Shown here one piece after another: positions 25,951 through 34,153 of a DNA stretch of 61,942 nt. The position numbers were made by a program, and so were the translations under genes. The DNA comes from Cohnella thermotolerans DSM 17683 (lineage in GTDB: Bacteria > Bacillota > Bacilli > Paenibacillales > Paenibacillaceae). The stretch spans positions 1-61,942 of the forward strand of contig NZ_AUCP01000039.1 of assembly GCF_000429825.1 (NCBI RefSeq). The letters are read 5' to 3'. How positions within the stretch are numbered: the stretch's first letter is position 1; each line of letters begins with the position of its first letter. The notes beneath the pieces are model-generated. The model had not been told where the DNA came from and made no database searches. It was given only the letters and a program-made list of their open reading frames with translations.

Positions 25951-27180
25951 TCAGGCGCCGTTCTCTTCCCGTGCGGACGGGGGAGCCGCCGCTCCCCGAT
26001 GCTCCTGCAGCAGCGAGGACGAATTCGTACCGACGATGGCCGGTTCGGGCGTGCGGGACCGATGATCGGCGAACCCGCTTCCGTCCCGCTTGCGGCGGTA
26101 CAGCCAGAGCGCGTATTCCAGCGGCCGCGTAATCGCCCGGTTGTACACGTCGCGTTCTCCGGCCTGAATGAACACCTCGCGGGCCGGCTTCGGATTCACC
26201 TCCAGCAGCCACACGCGGCCGTTGCGGTCGATCGCAAGATCCAGGGCCAGCTCGCATAGCGTATCGAACGCCGACTCCAGGTAGCGGGCGACGGAGAGAC
26301 CGAGCCCCTCCGCCGTCTGGCGAATCTGGGCGATCTTGGCTTCGCTGCCGACCCATTGCTTGAGCAGGGCGTTCATCGAAGCGGCCGTTCCGCCGCCGTG
26401 CAAGTTGGACGTAATGCTGCGCGGCGGACCGACGCGCCCCGCGCAGCCGGTCACCTCCCATTCGCCGGCGCCGTTCTTCTGCACGAGCATGCGGTAATCG
26501 TGCACCCGCCCGCTCGGCAGCCGAATATGGAGCCCTTGCTGGACGATATAGCGGTCGCCTCGCATCACCCACGTCCGGATCGCCTCGGAGAGCTGGGTCC
26601 GCGTGACGATCCGGGGCTCGACGATCCGGCGGTCGTGGTTCCGTCCCTGCAGCAGAAGCGTCCCGTTTTTGCGCTTCTCGATCCGCAGGATGCCGCGCCC
26701 TCCGGTTCCGTTAATCGGCTTCAGATAAAGCAGCGAATGTTTGCCGAGCATGGCCGTCACGTCGCTTGGGGAGGCGTAGAGACGGGTGGCGGGGAGATGG
26801 TTGCGGAACGCGTTCACCTTGGCCAGCGTGCGGTATACGGTCCACTTGTTGCGAAGCGGACGGTTCAGAAACGCCAGATGGGCGTATTTTTTGCGGAACG
26901 CGAGCAGCTTCTCGAAGCGCTTGCTGCGCTGAATGCGGCAGCGGTCGTAGATCAGGCCCGGCATTCGGATCAGCCTGCGCTTCCAAGTGCGTGAATCGGC
27001 GCGATAGATCAGCGCGTTCACGCGCCCGCTGCTCTCTTCCACGTCTTCCGGCGTGAAGACGACCACGCTCAGTCCCATTTTGGCGCCGGCCGCGGTCATT
27101 TTCGCATAGACGCTTTTCTCTTCCAACGCTTTGTTGTCGTTCAAGTAGAGCGTTAAAATGCCGAGTACGGGTTGCGCCAC
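25951..27180 (-). CDS. YheC/YheD-family ATP-grasp protein, copy 5 (last gene of operon)
   Basis: 409-aa member of the YheC/YheD family, which in B. subtilis is associated with the spore coat and has an ATP-grasp-like fold. Visible blocks: LGILTLYLND near the start, MPGLIYDRC, FLNRPLRNKWTVYRTL, LYLKPINGTGGRGI (nucleotide loop), YIVQQGLHI, VTGCAGRVGPPRSITSNLHGGG, and LDLAIDRNGRVWLLEVNPKP (metal-binding Glu/Asn). It lacks the N-terminal barrel seen in the longer copies. GTG 27180 is the start: GGAGG sits eight bases before it. The last 50 residues are a polar tail rich in Arg and Ser. The gene lies 5 nt after the GNAT gene. Substrate unknown. Confidence 0.8.
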   Translation of the reverse strand: MAQPVLGILTLYLNDNKALEEKSVYAKMTAAGAKMGLSVVVFTPEDVEESSGRVNALIYRADSRTWKRRLIRMPGLIYDRCRIQRSKRFEKLLAFRKKYAHLAFLNRPLRNKWTVYRTLAKVNAFRNHLPATRLYASPSDVTAMLGKHSLLYLKPINGTGGRGILRIEKRKNGTLLLQGRNHDRRIVEPRIVTRTQLSEAIRTWVMRGDRYIVQQGLHIRLPSGRVHDYRMLVQKNGAGEWEVTGCAGRVGPPRSITSNLHGGGTAASMNALLKQWVGSEAKIAQIRQTAEGLGLSVARYLESAFDTLCELALDLAIDRNGRVWLLEVNPKPAREVFIQAGERDVYNRAITRPLEYALWLYRRKRDGSGFADHRSRTPEPAIVGTNSSSLLQEHRGAAAPPSAREENGA

Positions 27181-27185
27181 CCGGT

Positions 27186-27704
27186 TCACCTCCGCAGCGG
27201 CGACGCCAGGCCGGCGAGTACGTCTCCCGACGCGGCTTCGCGGCCTTCGGCGGCGCCGGCGGTTCGCGGCTGCCGCACGAGGCGCAGCGTCGCTTTGCCC
27301 GTAGGCCCGCTCTCGAGGCCGACGGCAACCAGCCCCGCCGCGAAGCACGCGGCGAGACTGGCGGTGTTGTCGGCGGCGACGCGGCACGTCAGCCGCCCCC
27401 ACTCGTCCGCGAGGCGGGAGAGCAGGCTGCGGCAGATGCCCCGGCCGCGCAGCGCCGGGTGGACGACGACGAAGCACGCGTCGTCGCCGTAGCCGGCGGC
27501 GAAAGCGATGCCGGCCGGCTGGCCGCCCGCCGTGTGCGCGACGGCCACTGCCGTTCCGGGGCGCTCCAGCTCCGCCGCGGCCAGGGCGACGAGCCGCAGC
27601 CAGCCCGCCTGGGTAATGCGGCGTTCGCCGTGACTGCGTATAAAACGAAGCAGCGAGAACCGCTTGCGTTCCCACTCCTCCGAAGACATCAATCGGACGT
27701 TCAT
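27186..27704 (-). CDS. GNAT-family N-acetyltransferase inside the YheC/YheD operon
   Basis: 172-aa acetyl-CoA-dependent acetyltransferase. The acetyl-CoA site is VVVHPALRGRGICRSLL (residues about 78-94), followed by the ADNTASLAACFAAGL block typical of GNATs. It starts MNVRLMSSEEWERKRF. GGGGG in the end of the preceding gene lies nine bases before ATG 27704, and gaps of 4 and 5 nt to its neighbours leave no room for independent transcription. It therefore very likely works with the ATP-grasp proteins, for example by acetylating the same coat substrate. That role is inference. The C-terminal 30 residues are Ala/Gly-rich. Confidence 0.8.
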   Translation of the reverse strand: MNVRLMSSEEWERKRFSLLRFIRSHGERRITQAGWLRLVALAAAELERPGTAVAVAHTAGGQPAGIAFAAGYGDDACFVVVHPALRGRGICRSLLSRLADEWGRLTCRVAADNTASLAACFAAGLVAVGLESGPTGKATLRLVRQPRTAGAAEGREAASGDVLAGLASPLRR

Positions 27705-27708
27705 CGGG

Positions 27709-28875
27709 TCAACCCCCTTTTTGCTGCCGCGACTTCTGATGCAAATATTCGCTGTAATGGAATATTTGCTCCAGCGACTTTTTGCGAATATGCGGTTCGT
27801 CGAATTTCATCGGCTTGGAGTTGGCTTCGAAGAACCAAATGTGTCCCGTGGCATCCACGCCCAAATCCATCGACATTTCGCCCATTCGGCTTTTCGCCGA
27901 CCGTTCGATTTGGCGGGCCAGCACCAACGCGGTGCTCCGCACCTTCGACATCACCTTCTGCGCTTTGTCCTGACCGAACACGAAGACGAGCAGTTTCTCC
28001 GGTTCTTCGATGTATCCGCCGCGGGGCACATGCGTCGTAATGCTCGAGTCGCCCGCGACCCGGGCGCCGATGCCGGTCACTTCCCACTGCCCGGAACTGT
28101 TCTTCTGAATGAGCGCGCGCAGGTCGAACGGGCGGCTGTTCACCGAAGCGAGAGAGATTCCTTGCTGGGCGATATAGGGCTCGTCGGCGGCCTTCAATTG
28201 CTTCGATACCCGCTCCCACAGTCTGCTCAACGTCGAGCAGCGGTACGTGCGGCTGCCCTTCTCTTCCTGGATTTGCAGGCGGTAGGGCAAATTCCTCTCG
28301 GGCTGCACCCTCACCGACATGATCCCGACACCCGCTTTCCCGCGAACGGGCTTCAGGTAAATAAGCGAATGGCGCTTCAGCAGGCCGGCCAGCACGGCCG
28401 AGTCCGTCAGCCGGCTCGTCTCCGGAATGTAAGATCGCGTCGTATTCGATTCGTTGAGCCATTTGAAAAGCGACCATTTGTTGAAGAAGCGCCGGTTGAA
28501 CAGCTGGATGTCCGGCTGCCGGGCGAGGGAGATCAGCTTCTTCCGCACCCGCGGCAGCCTCTCGTCCTCGCGCTGGGGAATGCGATTGTAGACGATGTCC
28601 GGCCGGGGAAAATACCCTTTCACCCAGCTCCCGCTTTTGGCCCGGTACGTGTATCCGAGAAGGCGCGAACGGTTGAGCTTCAAATGTTTGACGGTCAGGA
28701 CGTACGCGATGAAGCCCAACTGTTCGCCCGTGATGAGCAGGTCGGCGAAATTCAGCCGATTGCCCCGGAAATATTGGAGGTCGTCGTCGATGGTCAGAAT
28801 CGCGACGACCGGTTTGTCGTTCGAAGCAACGTCGGTCATATCCGGGTTCAAGGCTTGCTCGATGCCCGGCATCAT
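27709..28875 (-). CDS. YheC/YheD-family ATP-grasp protein, copy 4
   Basis: 388-aa family member. Blocks: VAILTIDDDLQYFRGN, RPDIVYNRIPQRED, LFNRRFFNKWSLFKWL, LIYLKPVRGKAGVGI, YIAQQGISLASV, DLRALIQKNSSGQWEVTG, VAGDSSITTHVPRGG and MDLGVDATGHIWFFEANSKP. All the residues expected for nucleotide and metal binding in this family appear kept. ATG 28875 follows AAGGAAGAG and overlaps the stop of the upstream copy by 4 nt. It lacks the N-terminal barrel domain. The C-terminus ends KSRQQKGG. Expected in the mother cell and coat by analogy with YheC/YheD; the chemical reaction is unknown. Confidence 0.82.
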   Translation of the reverse strand: MMPGIEQALNPDMTDVASNDKPVVAILTIDDDLQYFRGNRLNFADLLITGEQLGFIAYVLTVKHLKLNRSRLLGYTYRAKSGSWVKGYFPRPDIVYNRIPQREDERLPRVRKKLISLARQPDIQLFNRRFFNKWSLFKWLNESNTTRSYIPETSRLTDSAVLAGLLKRHSLIYLKPVRGKAGVGIMSVRVQPERNLPYRLQIQEEKGSRTYRCSTLSRLWERVSKQLKAADEPYIAQQGISLASVNSRPFDLRALIQKNSSGQWEVTGIGARVAGDSSITTHVPRGGYIEEPEKLLVFVFGQDKAQKVMSKVRSTALVLARQIERSAKSRMGEMSMDLGVDATGHIWFFEANSKPMKFDEPHIRKKSLEQIFHYSEYLHQKSRQQKGG

Positions 28876-30251
28876 GACGTCTCTTCCTTTCTGCGGAACT
28901 TGCTCAGATAGAGGCAATGGTCAAGGATGTACTCGAGCGAGGCGCGCCCTTGCGCTTTCAAAGCGGGATGCTTGAAAATCGATCTTCCGGGCTTCGCATT
29001 CGCCTCGAACATCCAGACGTTGGCGTCGCGGTCGATGCCGATGTCGAGGCCGAGCTCGCCGAGCGTATGGGCGTAATTGCGCTCGATCGCCTCCGACAGC
29101 CGGATCGCAACCTGCTTCGCCTCCTGCAAAATTTCCTGCGAGCGTTCTCCGAACGCCCGGCTCAGCGCCTGCTCCGGCGTCATGAGCGAGCCGCCGTTTT
29201 TAATGTGCGTAGTCACGCTGCCCCGTCCGGCTTTTTTGGCGCCGATGCCGGCGACGACCCAGTTGTTGTTGCCGTCCTTGTGCATATGGAAGCGAAAGTC
29301 GATCGGGCAATTGTCGATATCGATCAGCCGGATGCCTTGCTGCACCACGTAATGGCCGAGGCTGCTGCCGTGCCGGGCCCGAAGCATCCTCATCAGGCTG
29401 CCGAAATTGGCGAAACGGAGCAGCACGTTCGAGCCGTTGCGCCGGTACCTGGCGAAATACCCCCGGCGCGGATGGTACGTCAGCCGGTAAATGCCGTTGC
29501 CGAGGCTGCCGCCCGTCGGTTTGTAATAGAGGAACTGGTGCTTCTCGAGCATCTCCTTGATTTTCTCGGGCGCGGGGTTGTTGATCGATTCCGGCAAATG
29601 GCTCAGCGCTTCGGGGTCCTTGTCGAGCAGCGTGTAGACGTCCGATTTGTTGAAGAAGCTCCAGTTGAAGAACGGAATCTTCTTCTTCACGAACCGGTCG
29701 CGCAAGGTCGTAATGGCGACGCCCGTCTCGGCTCTCCGGCTCGGCAGCCGGTTGTAAACGACGTCCGGCAGCGGCACGACCTTGCGGACCCAACCGCCGC
29801 CGCCGTCGAGAAACCAGCCGTGCACCGTCTCCTGCTGCCAGTTGATGTCCCGGGGAGTGAAGGCGAAGAAATACGCTTTTTTCTGGCCGAGCTGAAGCAA
29901 CTGCTTAATGAAGGAGGTGCGCGGCCCGAACGGGGCTTCGGACGATCGGACGTCGCTGTCCGTCAGGATGCCGATGAGCGGTCCGAGCTGCACCTCCTCG
30001 CTGTCGGCGCCTGCGATATATACGTTGCCGGCCTTGGGGACGCGGACCGAGCGGCGGAGTCCCGCCGACAGGAATACGTGATGGCCTTTGCGGTTGATCG
30101 TGCGAACCGTGGCCGGTACGGTATCCCGGCCGAGCTTGACGTTGATCGATTTGCGTCCGTTCAGCTTCAGGAGCTTCGCAAGGGGGCTGGAAAACCAGAC
30201 AATTCTCTCCGGCTGCTGGGTGAAGTGGACGTTACATAGAGTCAAACTCAT
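28872..30251 (-). CDS. YheD-like ATP-grasp protein with N-terminal barrel, copy 3
   Basis: 459-aa long form. Residues 1-100 (MSLTLCNVHFTQQPERIVWF, KLNGRKSINVKLG, HHVFLSAGLRRSVRVP) form an extra beta-rich domain like that of B. subtilis YheD. The ATP-grasp part follows: LGPLIGILTDSD, LPDVVYNRLPSR, FFNWSFFNKSDVYTLL, LYYKPTGGSLGNGIYRL, VVQQGIRLIDIDN, DFRFHMHKDGNNNWVVAG, GRGSVTTHIKNGG and GLDIGIDRDANVWMFEANAK. The frame is open far upstream, but GGGAGGG six bases before ATG 30251 fixes the start. It overlaps the preceding copy by 20 nt and the next by 4 nt. Confidence 0.83.
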   Translation of the reverse strand: MSLTLCNVHFTQQPERIVWFSSPLAKLLKLNGRKSINVKLGRDTVPATVRTINRKGHHVFLSAGLRRSVRVPKAGNVYIAGADSEEVQLGPLIGILTDSDVRSSEAPFGPRTSFIKQLLQLGQKKAYFFAFTPRDINWQQETVHGWFLDGGGGWVRKVVPLPDVVYNRLPSRRAETGVAITTLRDRFVKKKIPFFNWSFFNKSDVYTLLDKDPEALSHLPESINNPAPEKIKEMLEKHQFLYYKPTGGSLGNGIYRLTYHPRRGYFARYRRNGSNVLLRFANFGSLMRMLRARHGSSLGHYVVQQGIRLIDIDNCPIDFRFHMHKDGNNNWVVAGIGAKKAGRGSVTTHIKNGGSLMTPEQALSRAFGERSQEILQEAKQVAIRLSEAIERNYAHTLGELGLDIGIDRDANVWMFEANAKPGRSIFKHPALKAQGRASLEYILDHCLYLSKFRRKEETS

Positions 30252-31443
30252 GAAATACCCTCCCAGGTGTTCGAAGCAGGATATATCGGGCGTAAGCGAG
30301 CGGCCGCTCGGCGGCTTCTGCAGCCGCAGCACCGCCGGCGCACGCCATGGAGGCGCGCCCGGGTTTGGCATTTGCTTCCAGAAACCAGATGCGTCCCGAC
30401 CGGTCGACTCCGAAATCGAGACCGAGCTCCGCGAATTTCCCGTACGATTCCTCAAGCCGAAAGACGATGTCAAAGGCCGCTTCCCGAAGGCTATCGATCA
30501 GCTCCGGCGCGCGCCGCTTTCCGAACTGCTCCTCCAGATAAGCTTCGGCACGGCGGGGGCTGCCGCCGCCGTGCAGATTGGCGGTGACGGAGCCTGACGC
30601 TCCGCAGCGCGCGGCGATGCCCGCCGTCGTCCAGCGGCCGCGGCCGTTGCGCTGCATCAGCACGCGCAGGTCGAACGGCGTCCCGTCCTTCGCTTGCAGT
30701 TCAAGCAACGGCTGCATCACGTAAGGGCGTTCGCCGATCCAGCGATGAATGCGCCGAATCGCTTCCGCCTCCCGCACGCCCGCCAGCCGGAAAGGCCGGT
30801 TGGCGGCGGTCCGGCCGCCTATGCTCACCAGACCTGAGCCGGGGTTTTCCCGGGAAATCGAAAGGACTCTTCGGCCTTGCGAGCCGTTCGAGGGCTTGAG
30901 GAACGCGGCCCCTCCTTGGCGGTCGAGCCAGTCGATCAACGAGGCTTCCCCCCGGTAGACGGCGGTCGGCGGCAGCCAGCGGCCGAGCTCCGGGCAGCGG
31001 GACAAGGCGCGATGCACCTCGGCTTTCCCCGGGAGGCTTCCGTTCAACAGCCTCAGTCCCCGGCTTTGCACCATGCAGCCGAGTCCCAAGCGGTAGCGTC
31101 TGCGCTGCGCGGCATTTTCGGGCCAGGCCCGGTCGTAGGCGACCGAGGGGACCGGCCGTTCCTCCCGGCACCAGCCGGATCGCCATTTCCAGGCGCGGAC
31201 GGTTCCCCGCTCCTCGCTCCACGTGGCGGGCGAGAAGGCGAAGACGTCCAGGCCGTACCTTCGGCCGGCGCCGATCAGGCGGCGGATGAACGAAGCTTCG
31301 GCGAAGGGAGGCGACGTCTCGCGCTCGCACACGACGATGCCGAGCGCCTGCAAGCGTTCGGGCGGTTCGCGGTCCGCCCGTCTTGATGAGAAGGCGGCAA
31401 GAACGGCGGACGACGGTTTAGAATCCGGACACAAAACGGGCAT
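30232..31443 (-). CDS. YheC/YheD-family ATP-grasp protein, divergent copy 2
   Basis: 403-aa copy, the most diverged of the five and the richest in Arg and Ala. Blocks: LGIVVCERE, VPSVAYDRAW, RLLNGSLPGKAEVHRAL, AFLKPSNGSQGRRVL, YVMQPLLELQ (where others have VQQGI), DLRVLMQRNGRGRWTTAG, SGSVTANLHGGG, and LGLDFGVDRSGRIWFLEANA. The changed VMQPL segment may alter the nucleotide pocket. ATG 31443 has no obvious ribosome binding site and overlaps the upstream gene by 26 nt, so it probably relies on translational coupling. It overlaps the downstream copy by 20 nt. Substrate unknown. Confidence 0.78.
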   Translation of the reverse strand: MPVLCPDSKPSSAVLAAFSSRRADREPPERLQALGIVVCERETSPPFAEASFIRRLIGAGRRYGLDVFAFSPATWSEERGTVRAWKWRSGWCREERPVPSVAYDRAWPENAAQRRRYRLGLGCMVQSRGLRLLNGSLPGKAEVHRALSRCPELGRWLPPTAVYRGEASLIDWLDRQGGAAFLKPSNGSQGRRVLSISRENPGSGLVSIGGRTAANRPFRLAGVREAEAIRRIHRWIGERPYVMQPLLELQAKDGTPFDLRVLMQRNGRGRWTTAGIAARCGASGSVTANLHGGGSPRRAEAYLEEQFGKRRAPELIDSLREAAFDIVFRLEESYGKFAELGLDFGVDRSGRIWFLEANAKPGRASMACAGGAAAAEAAERPLAYARYILLRTPGRVFHEFDSM

Positions 31444-32788
31444 ATTGAATCATCATCCGCACCGAGGGGCGGACTTTCCCTTCGTTTAATGGGGTATTGT
31501 CGTTTTTGGAAGGCTTCGAGTTCACTTCCAACAGCCAAATTCTCCCGCCGGTATCCATCGCCATATCGATGCCGAGCTCCCCGAAGTGAGCCGGGATTTG
31601 CGCGTCGACCCCTCGCGCGATTTCGAGAGCCGCCCGGTTGAGCCGGGCGGAGGCGTCCCCTCGGAACATGGCCGGCAAATTGGACTTCGCCACCGAATCC
31701 CGAACCGTCGCGAGCGTGCCGCCGCGGGCCAGGTTGGAGACGTAATGCTGGCTGCCCGCGGTGCGTCCGACGATCGAGGTGACGATCCACTTCCCGGAGC
31801 CGTTCTTCTGCGTCAGAGCCCGGAAGTCGATGGGCCGGCCCGAGGAATCGATCAAGTTCAAACCTTGCTGGATCAGGTAGCGGACCGTCTTCATCTTGCC
31901 GGAGATGGCGGAGAAGAACTTGAGCAAGTTCGGGTACGTCTGTTTGCGGGTTCCGCTGACCGTCGTGAACGAAGCCTGCCAGCCTTCCGCTCCCAGCCTG
32001 GACAGCCGGATGATTCCTTTGCCCAGCGAGCCCCGGACCGGCTTGAGGAACACGACGGGATAACGCGAGCACATGCTCTTGAGCATCGTGTAGTTCCGCA
32101 AGGAATGCGATTCCGGCAAATATCGCTGCAGGGATGCATCCCGGCCGAGCGCTTCGAACACTTCGGATTTGTCGAGAAACTTCTCGTTGAACACGGCCGC
32201 TCCGTACTTGCGCTTGATTTCCGCGATGAACTGCTGCACGATCGGACGGTTCTCCAGCTTGCGCGACGTCAGGCGGTTGTTGACGACGTCGGGAGCCGGC
32301 ATTGTCGTCCGTCGCCAGCCCCCGGCCTGGTAGACCCAGCCTTCGACGTTTTTCAGATCGGAGTGAATGGCCGAAGGCGTAAAAAAATACACGTAGGCGC
32401 CCTGATTGCGGCAAGTTTCCGCCAATTCCCGGCAGAACATCGTGATGCCCCCGAACGGCTTGTCGGGCTGATCGGGATCGTCCCGGCTGACGAGAACCCC
32501 GATCAGCGGGCCGAGGGCGATCGTGCGCGAAGCCGAACGGTACTGCAGCCGAAGGGGCGCGCCGGACAGCAGCCCCATCTTGCGGGCCAGCGTCTGGTTG
32601 ACGCGCATGCCTTCGTAACGGGAGACCGACGCGACCGAGACGTGCTGCCTGAATGAGCCGAATTGAAGAACGAGCTGCTGCTGGACCGGGATTTTGGCTT
32701 GCTTGATCACGGATTCCCCCAGCATGAGGACGTCTTCGGGCAAATATCCGGAGCTGATGACCTGGACGTCGATTTTCGGGGTGGACAT
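31418..32788 (-). CDS. YheD-like ATP-grasp protein with N-terminal barrel, copy 1 (first gene of operon)
   Basis: 456-aa long form that opens the operon. The N-terminal barrel (residues 1-95: VQVISSGYLPEDVLMLGESV, RVNQTLARKMGLLSGAPLRL) is followed by LGPLIGVLVSRDDPDQPD, PAPDVVNNRLTSRKLENR, FNEKFLDKSEVFEAL, VFLKPVRGSLGKGI, LIQQGLNLIDSSGRPIDFR, TQKNGSGKWIVTSIVGRT and LGIDMAMDTGGRIWLLEVNSKP. AAGGAG lies nine bases before ATG 32788. A sigma-K-like promoter is about 80 nt upstream. By analogy with B. subtilis YheD it should join the spore coat around the forespore. Reaction unknown. Confidence 0.83.
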   Translation of the reverse strand: MSTPKIDVQVISSGYLPEDVLMLGESVIKQAKIPVQQQLVLQFGSFRQHVSVASVSRYEGMRVNQTLARKMGLLSGAPLRLQYRSASRTIALGPLIGVLVSRDDPDQPDKPFGGITMFCRELAETCRNQGAYVYFFTPSAIHSDLKNVEGWVYQAGGWRRTTMPAPDVVNNRLTSRKLENRPIVQQFIAEIKRKYGAAVFNEKFLDKSEVFEALGRDASLQRYLPESHSLRNYTMLKSMCSRYPVVFLKPVRGSLGKGIIRLSRLGAEGWQASFTTVSGTRKQTYPNLLKFFSAISGKMKTVRYLIQQGLNLIDSSGRPIDFRALTQKNGSGKWIVTSIVGRTAGSQHYVSNLARGGTLATVRDSVAKSNLPAMFRGDASARLNRAALEIARGVDAQIPAHFGELGIDMAMDTGGRIWLLEVNSKPSKNDNTPLNEGKVRPSVRMMIQYARFVSGF

Positions 32789-32868
32789 GCTTCGATCTCC
32801 TTCCACCGTGTCGAGTTCTTTGGTGCAGGCCTCTTAGGCTTCCTTCCCGGGGGCGTGCGAGAATACTC

Positions 32869-32896
32869 CATCATATGAGGACATCTATCCATCGGT
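32869..32896 (-). promoter_or_regulatory. Candidate sigma-K promoter of the YheC/YheD operon
   Basis: On the minus strand, AC (32896-32895), 17-nt spacer, then CATATGATG (32877-32869), close to the sigma-K consensus AC-N16/17-CATAnnnTA with one mismatch at the end. This would give late mother-cell expression, as expected for coat genes. Confidence 0.4.
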
Positions 32897-32898
32897 GA

Positions 32899-32928
32899 TT
32901 GGCCACATTCGAGGAAAAACGCTATACT
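32899..32928 (+). promoter_or_regulatory. Sigma-A promoter of the MBL-fold hydrolase gene
   Basis: TTGGCC (32899-32904), 18-nt spacer, TATACT (32923-32928). It lies two bases from the opposing sigma-K-like -35 element, so the two promoters are back to back. Confidence 0.55.
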
Positions 32929-33040
32929 GAAGGGGAACTTGACGCGCAGACAAGCGCCTATTTTTTTGCGGCCTAGCCGCGACAGGACACGTTTGGGGAA
33001 GGCGAAGCGTCTCCGAACGAGATAGGGGGGATGAACGGAA

Positions 33041-34084
33041 ATGCGAGAATTCGCTCCGATTACCCGTCACGACAACGGATGGATCCAGGCGCGGGTGCCT
33101 TTGCCGTTCGCGCTCCGATGGGTCAACGCTTATTTGCTTCCGGGAGAATCGGGTTGGACGCTGATCGATCCGGGCCTTCGCTCTCCGGTTACGGAAGCGT
33201 TCTGGGAGGCGCGGTTGCCGGAGCTCGGCATCGGCTGGCGGGACGTTTGCGCGATCGTGCTGACCCATCATCATCCCGATCATTACGGTCTCTCGGGATG
33301 GCTGCAGGAGCGAACGGGAGCGCCGGTCTATATGTCGGAGACGGCGCGGCATTACGCGATGCGAATGTGGGGAGAAGAGGAGAGGCGCTCGCCGCTGTTC
33401 TCCGAGGCGCTGGTGGAGGCGTTCCGCGATCACGGATTGCCGGAGCCGCTCATCGAGGGGCTGCGCGGCCATATAAGCGGCGTATTCGGGCAGGTGCTGC
33501 CCCACCCGGCGGACGTTCGGCCGCTGCCCCCGCCGGGCGAGACATTCCGGATGGCCGGCGCCGAATGGGAGCTGATCGGCGGTGAAGGGCACGCGCCTAG
33601 CCACATCGCCTTCTACGATCCGGCACGCGGCGTCGCGCTGTGCGGCGATCAGGTGCTTCCCGACATAACGCCGAATATCGGCTGGATGCCGGATTCCGAT
33701 CCGGACCCGCTCGGCTCGTATTTATCGAGTCTGCGGGCCATGCTGCCGCTGGGCGGCGTGTTCGCGTATCCCGGACACCGCGATCCGTTCGCGGATTTGG
33801 CCGGGAGGGCGGCAGCGCTGCTGGAGCATCACGACCGGAGGCTGCTCCGGATGCTCGAGCTGATCGAAGAAGCGGGGGCGCTGACGGCGTTCGAGCTGTG
33901 CGAGCGCCTCTTCGGCGCGAGATTGCGCGGCAACCCGCACAATCTGCGGTTTGCGATGGCGGAGACGATCGCGCATCTGGTCCGTCTCGAGCTAAGCGGC
34001 GCCGCCAAGCGATGGATCGGGCCGGGACCGGAAGGGCGGGACGTCGTGCGGTTTTCGAAGGCTGCGGTAATTTGCGGCGCCTGA
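33041..34084 (+). CDS. Metallo-beta-lactamase-fold hydrolase with C-terminal helical domain
   Basis: 347-aa cytosolic hydrolase. The zinc motif THHHPDH (residues 75-81: His76, His78, Asp80, His81) is intact, and later ligands are GEGHAPSHIAF, CGDQVLPD and AYPGHRDPF. After the MBL domain (about 1-250) comes a winged-helix-like segment (about 265-330) as in the LACTB2-like group. Substrate not identifiable: thioesters, lactones and RNA are all used in the superfamily. A G-run (33024-33029) precedes ATG 33041 by 11 nt. The symporter gene follows 69 nt downstream with no terminator seen, so the two may be cotranscribed. Confidence 0.85.
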   Translation: MREFAPITRHDNGWIQARVPLPFALRWVNAYLLPGESGWTLIDPGLRSPVTEAFWEARLPELGIGWRDVCAIVLTHHHPDHYGLSGWLQERTGAPVYMSETARHYAMRMWGEEERRSPLFSEALVEAFRDHGLPEPLIEGLRGHISGVFGQVLPHPADVRPLPPPGETFRMAGAEWELIGGEGHAPSHIAFYDPARGVALCGDQVLPDITPNIGWMPDSDPDPLGSYLSSLRAMLPLGGVFAYPGHRDPFADLAGRAAALLEHHDRRLLRMLELIEEAGALTAFELCERLFGARLRGNPHNLRFAMAETIAHLVRLELSGAAKRWIGPGPEGRDVVRFSKAAVICGA

Positions 34085-34153
34085 CATCGGATACCTGGCA
34101 ACCGATTTTCTGCATTTCCGAAGCAGCTTAAGCGGGAAGAGGCGTGTGTAACG

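Noticed and set aside
28917..30239. Plus-strand 440-codon frame opposite a YheD-like gene
   Set aside because: Antisense shadow: Val/Arg/His-rich, and the YheD-like gene accounts for the codon pattern.
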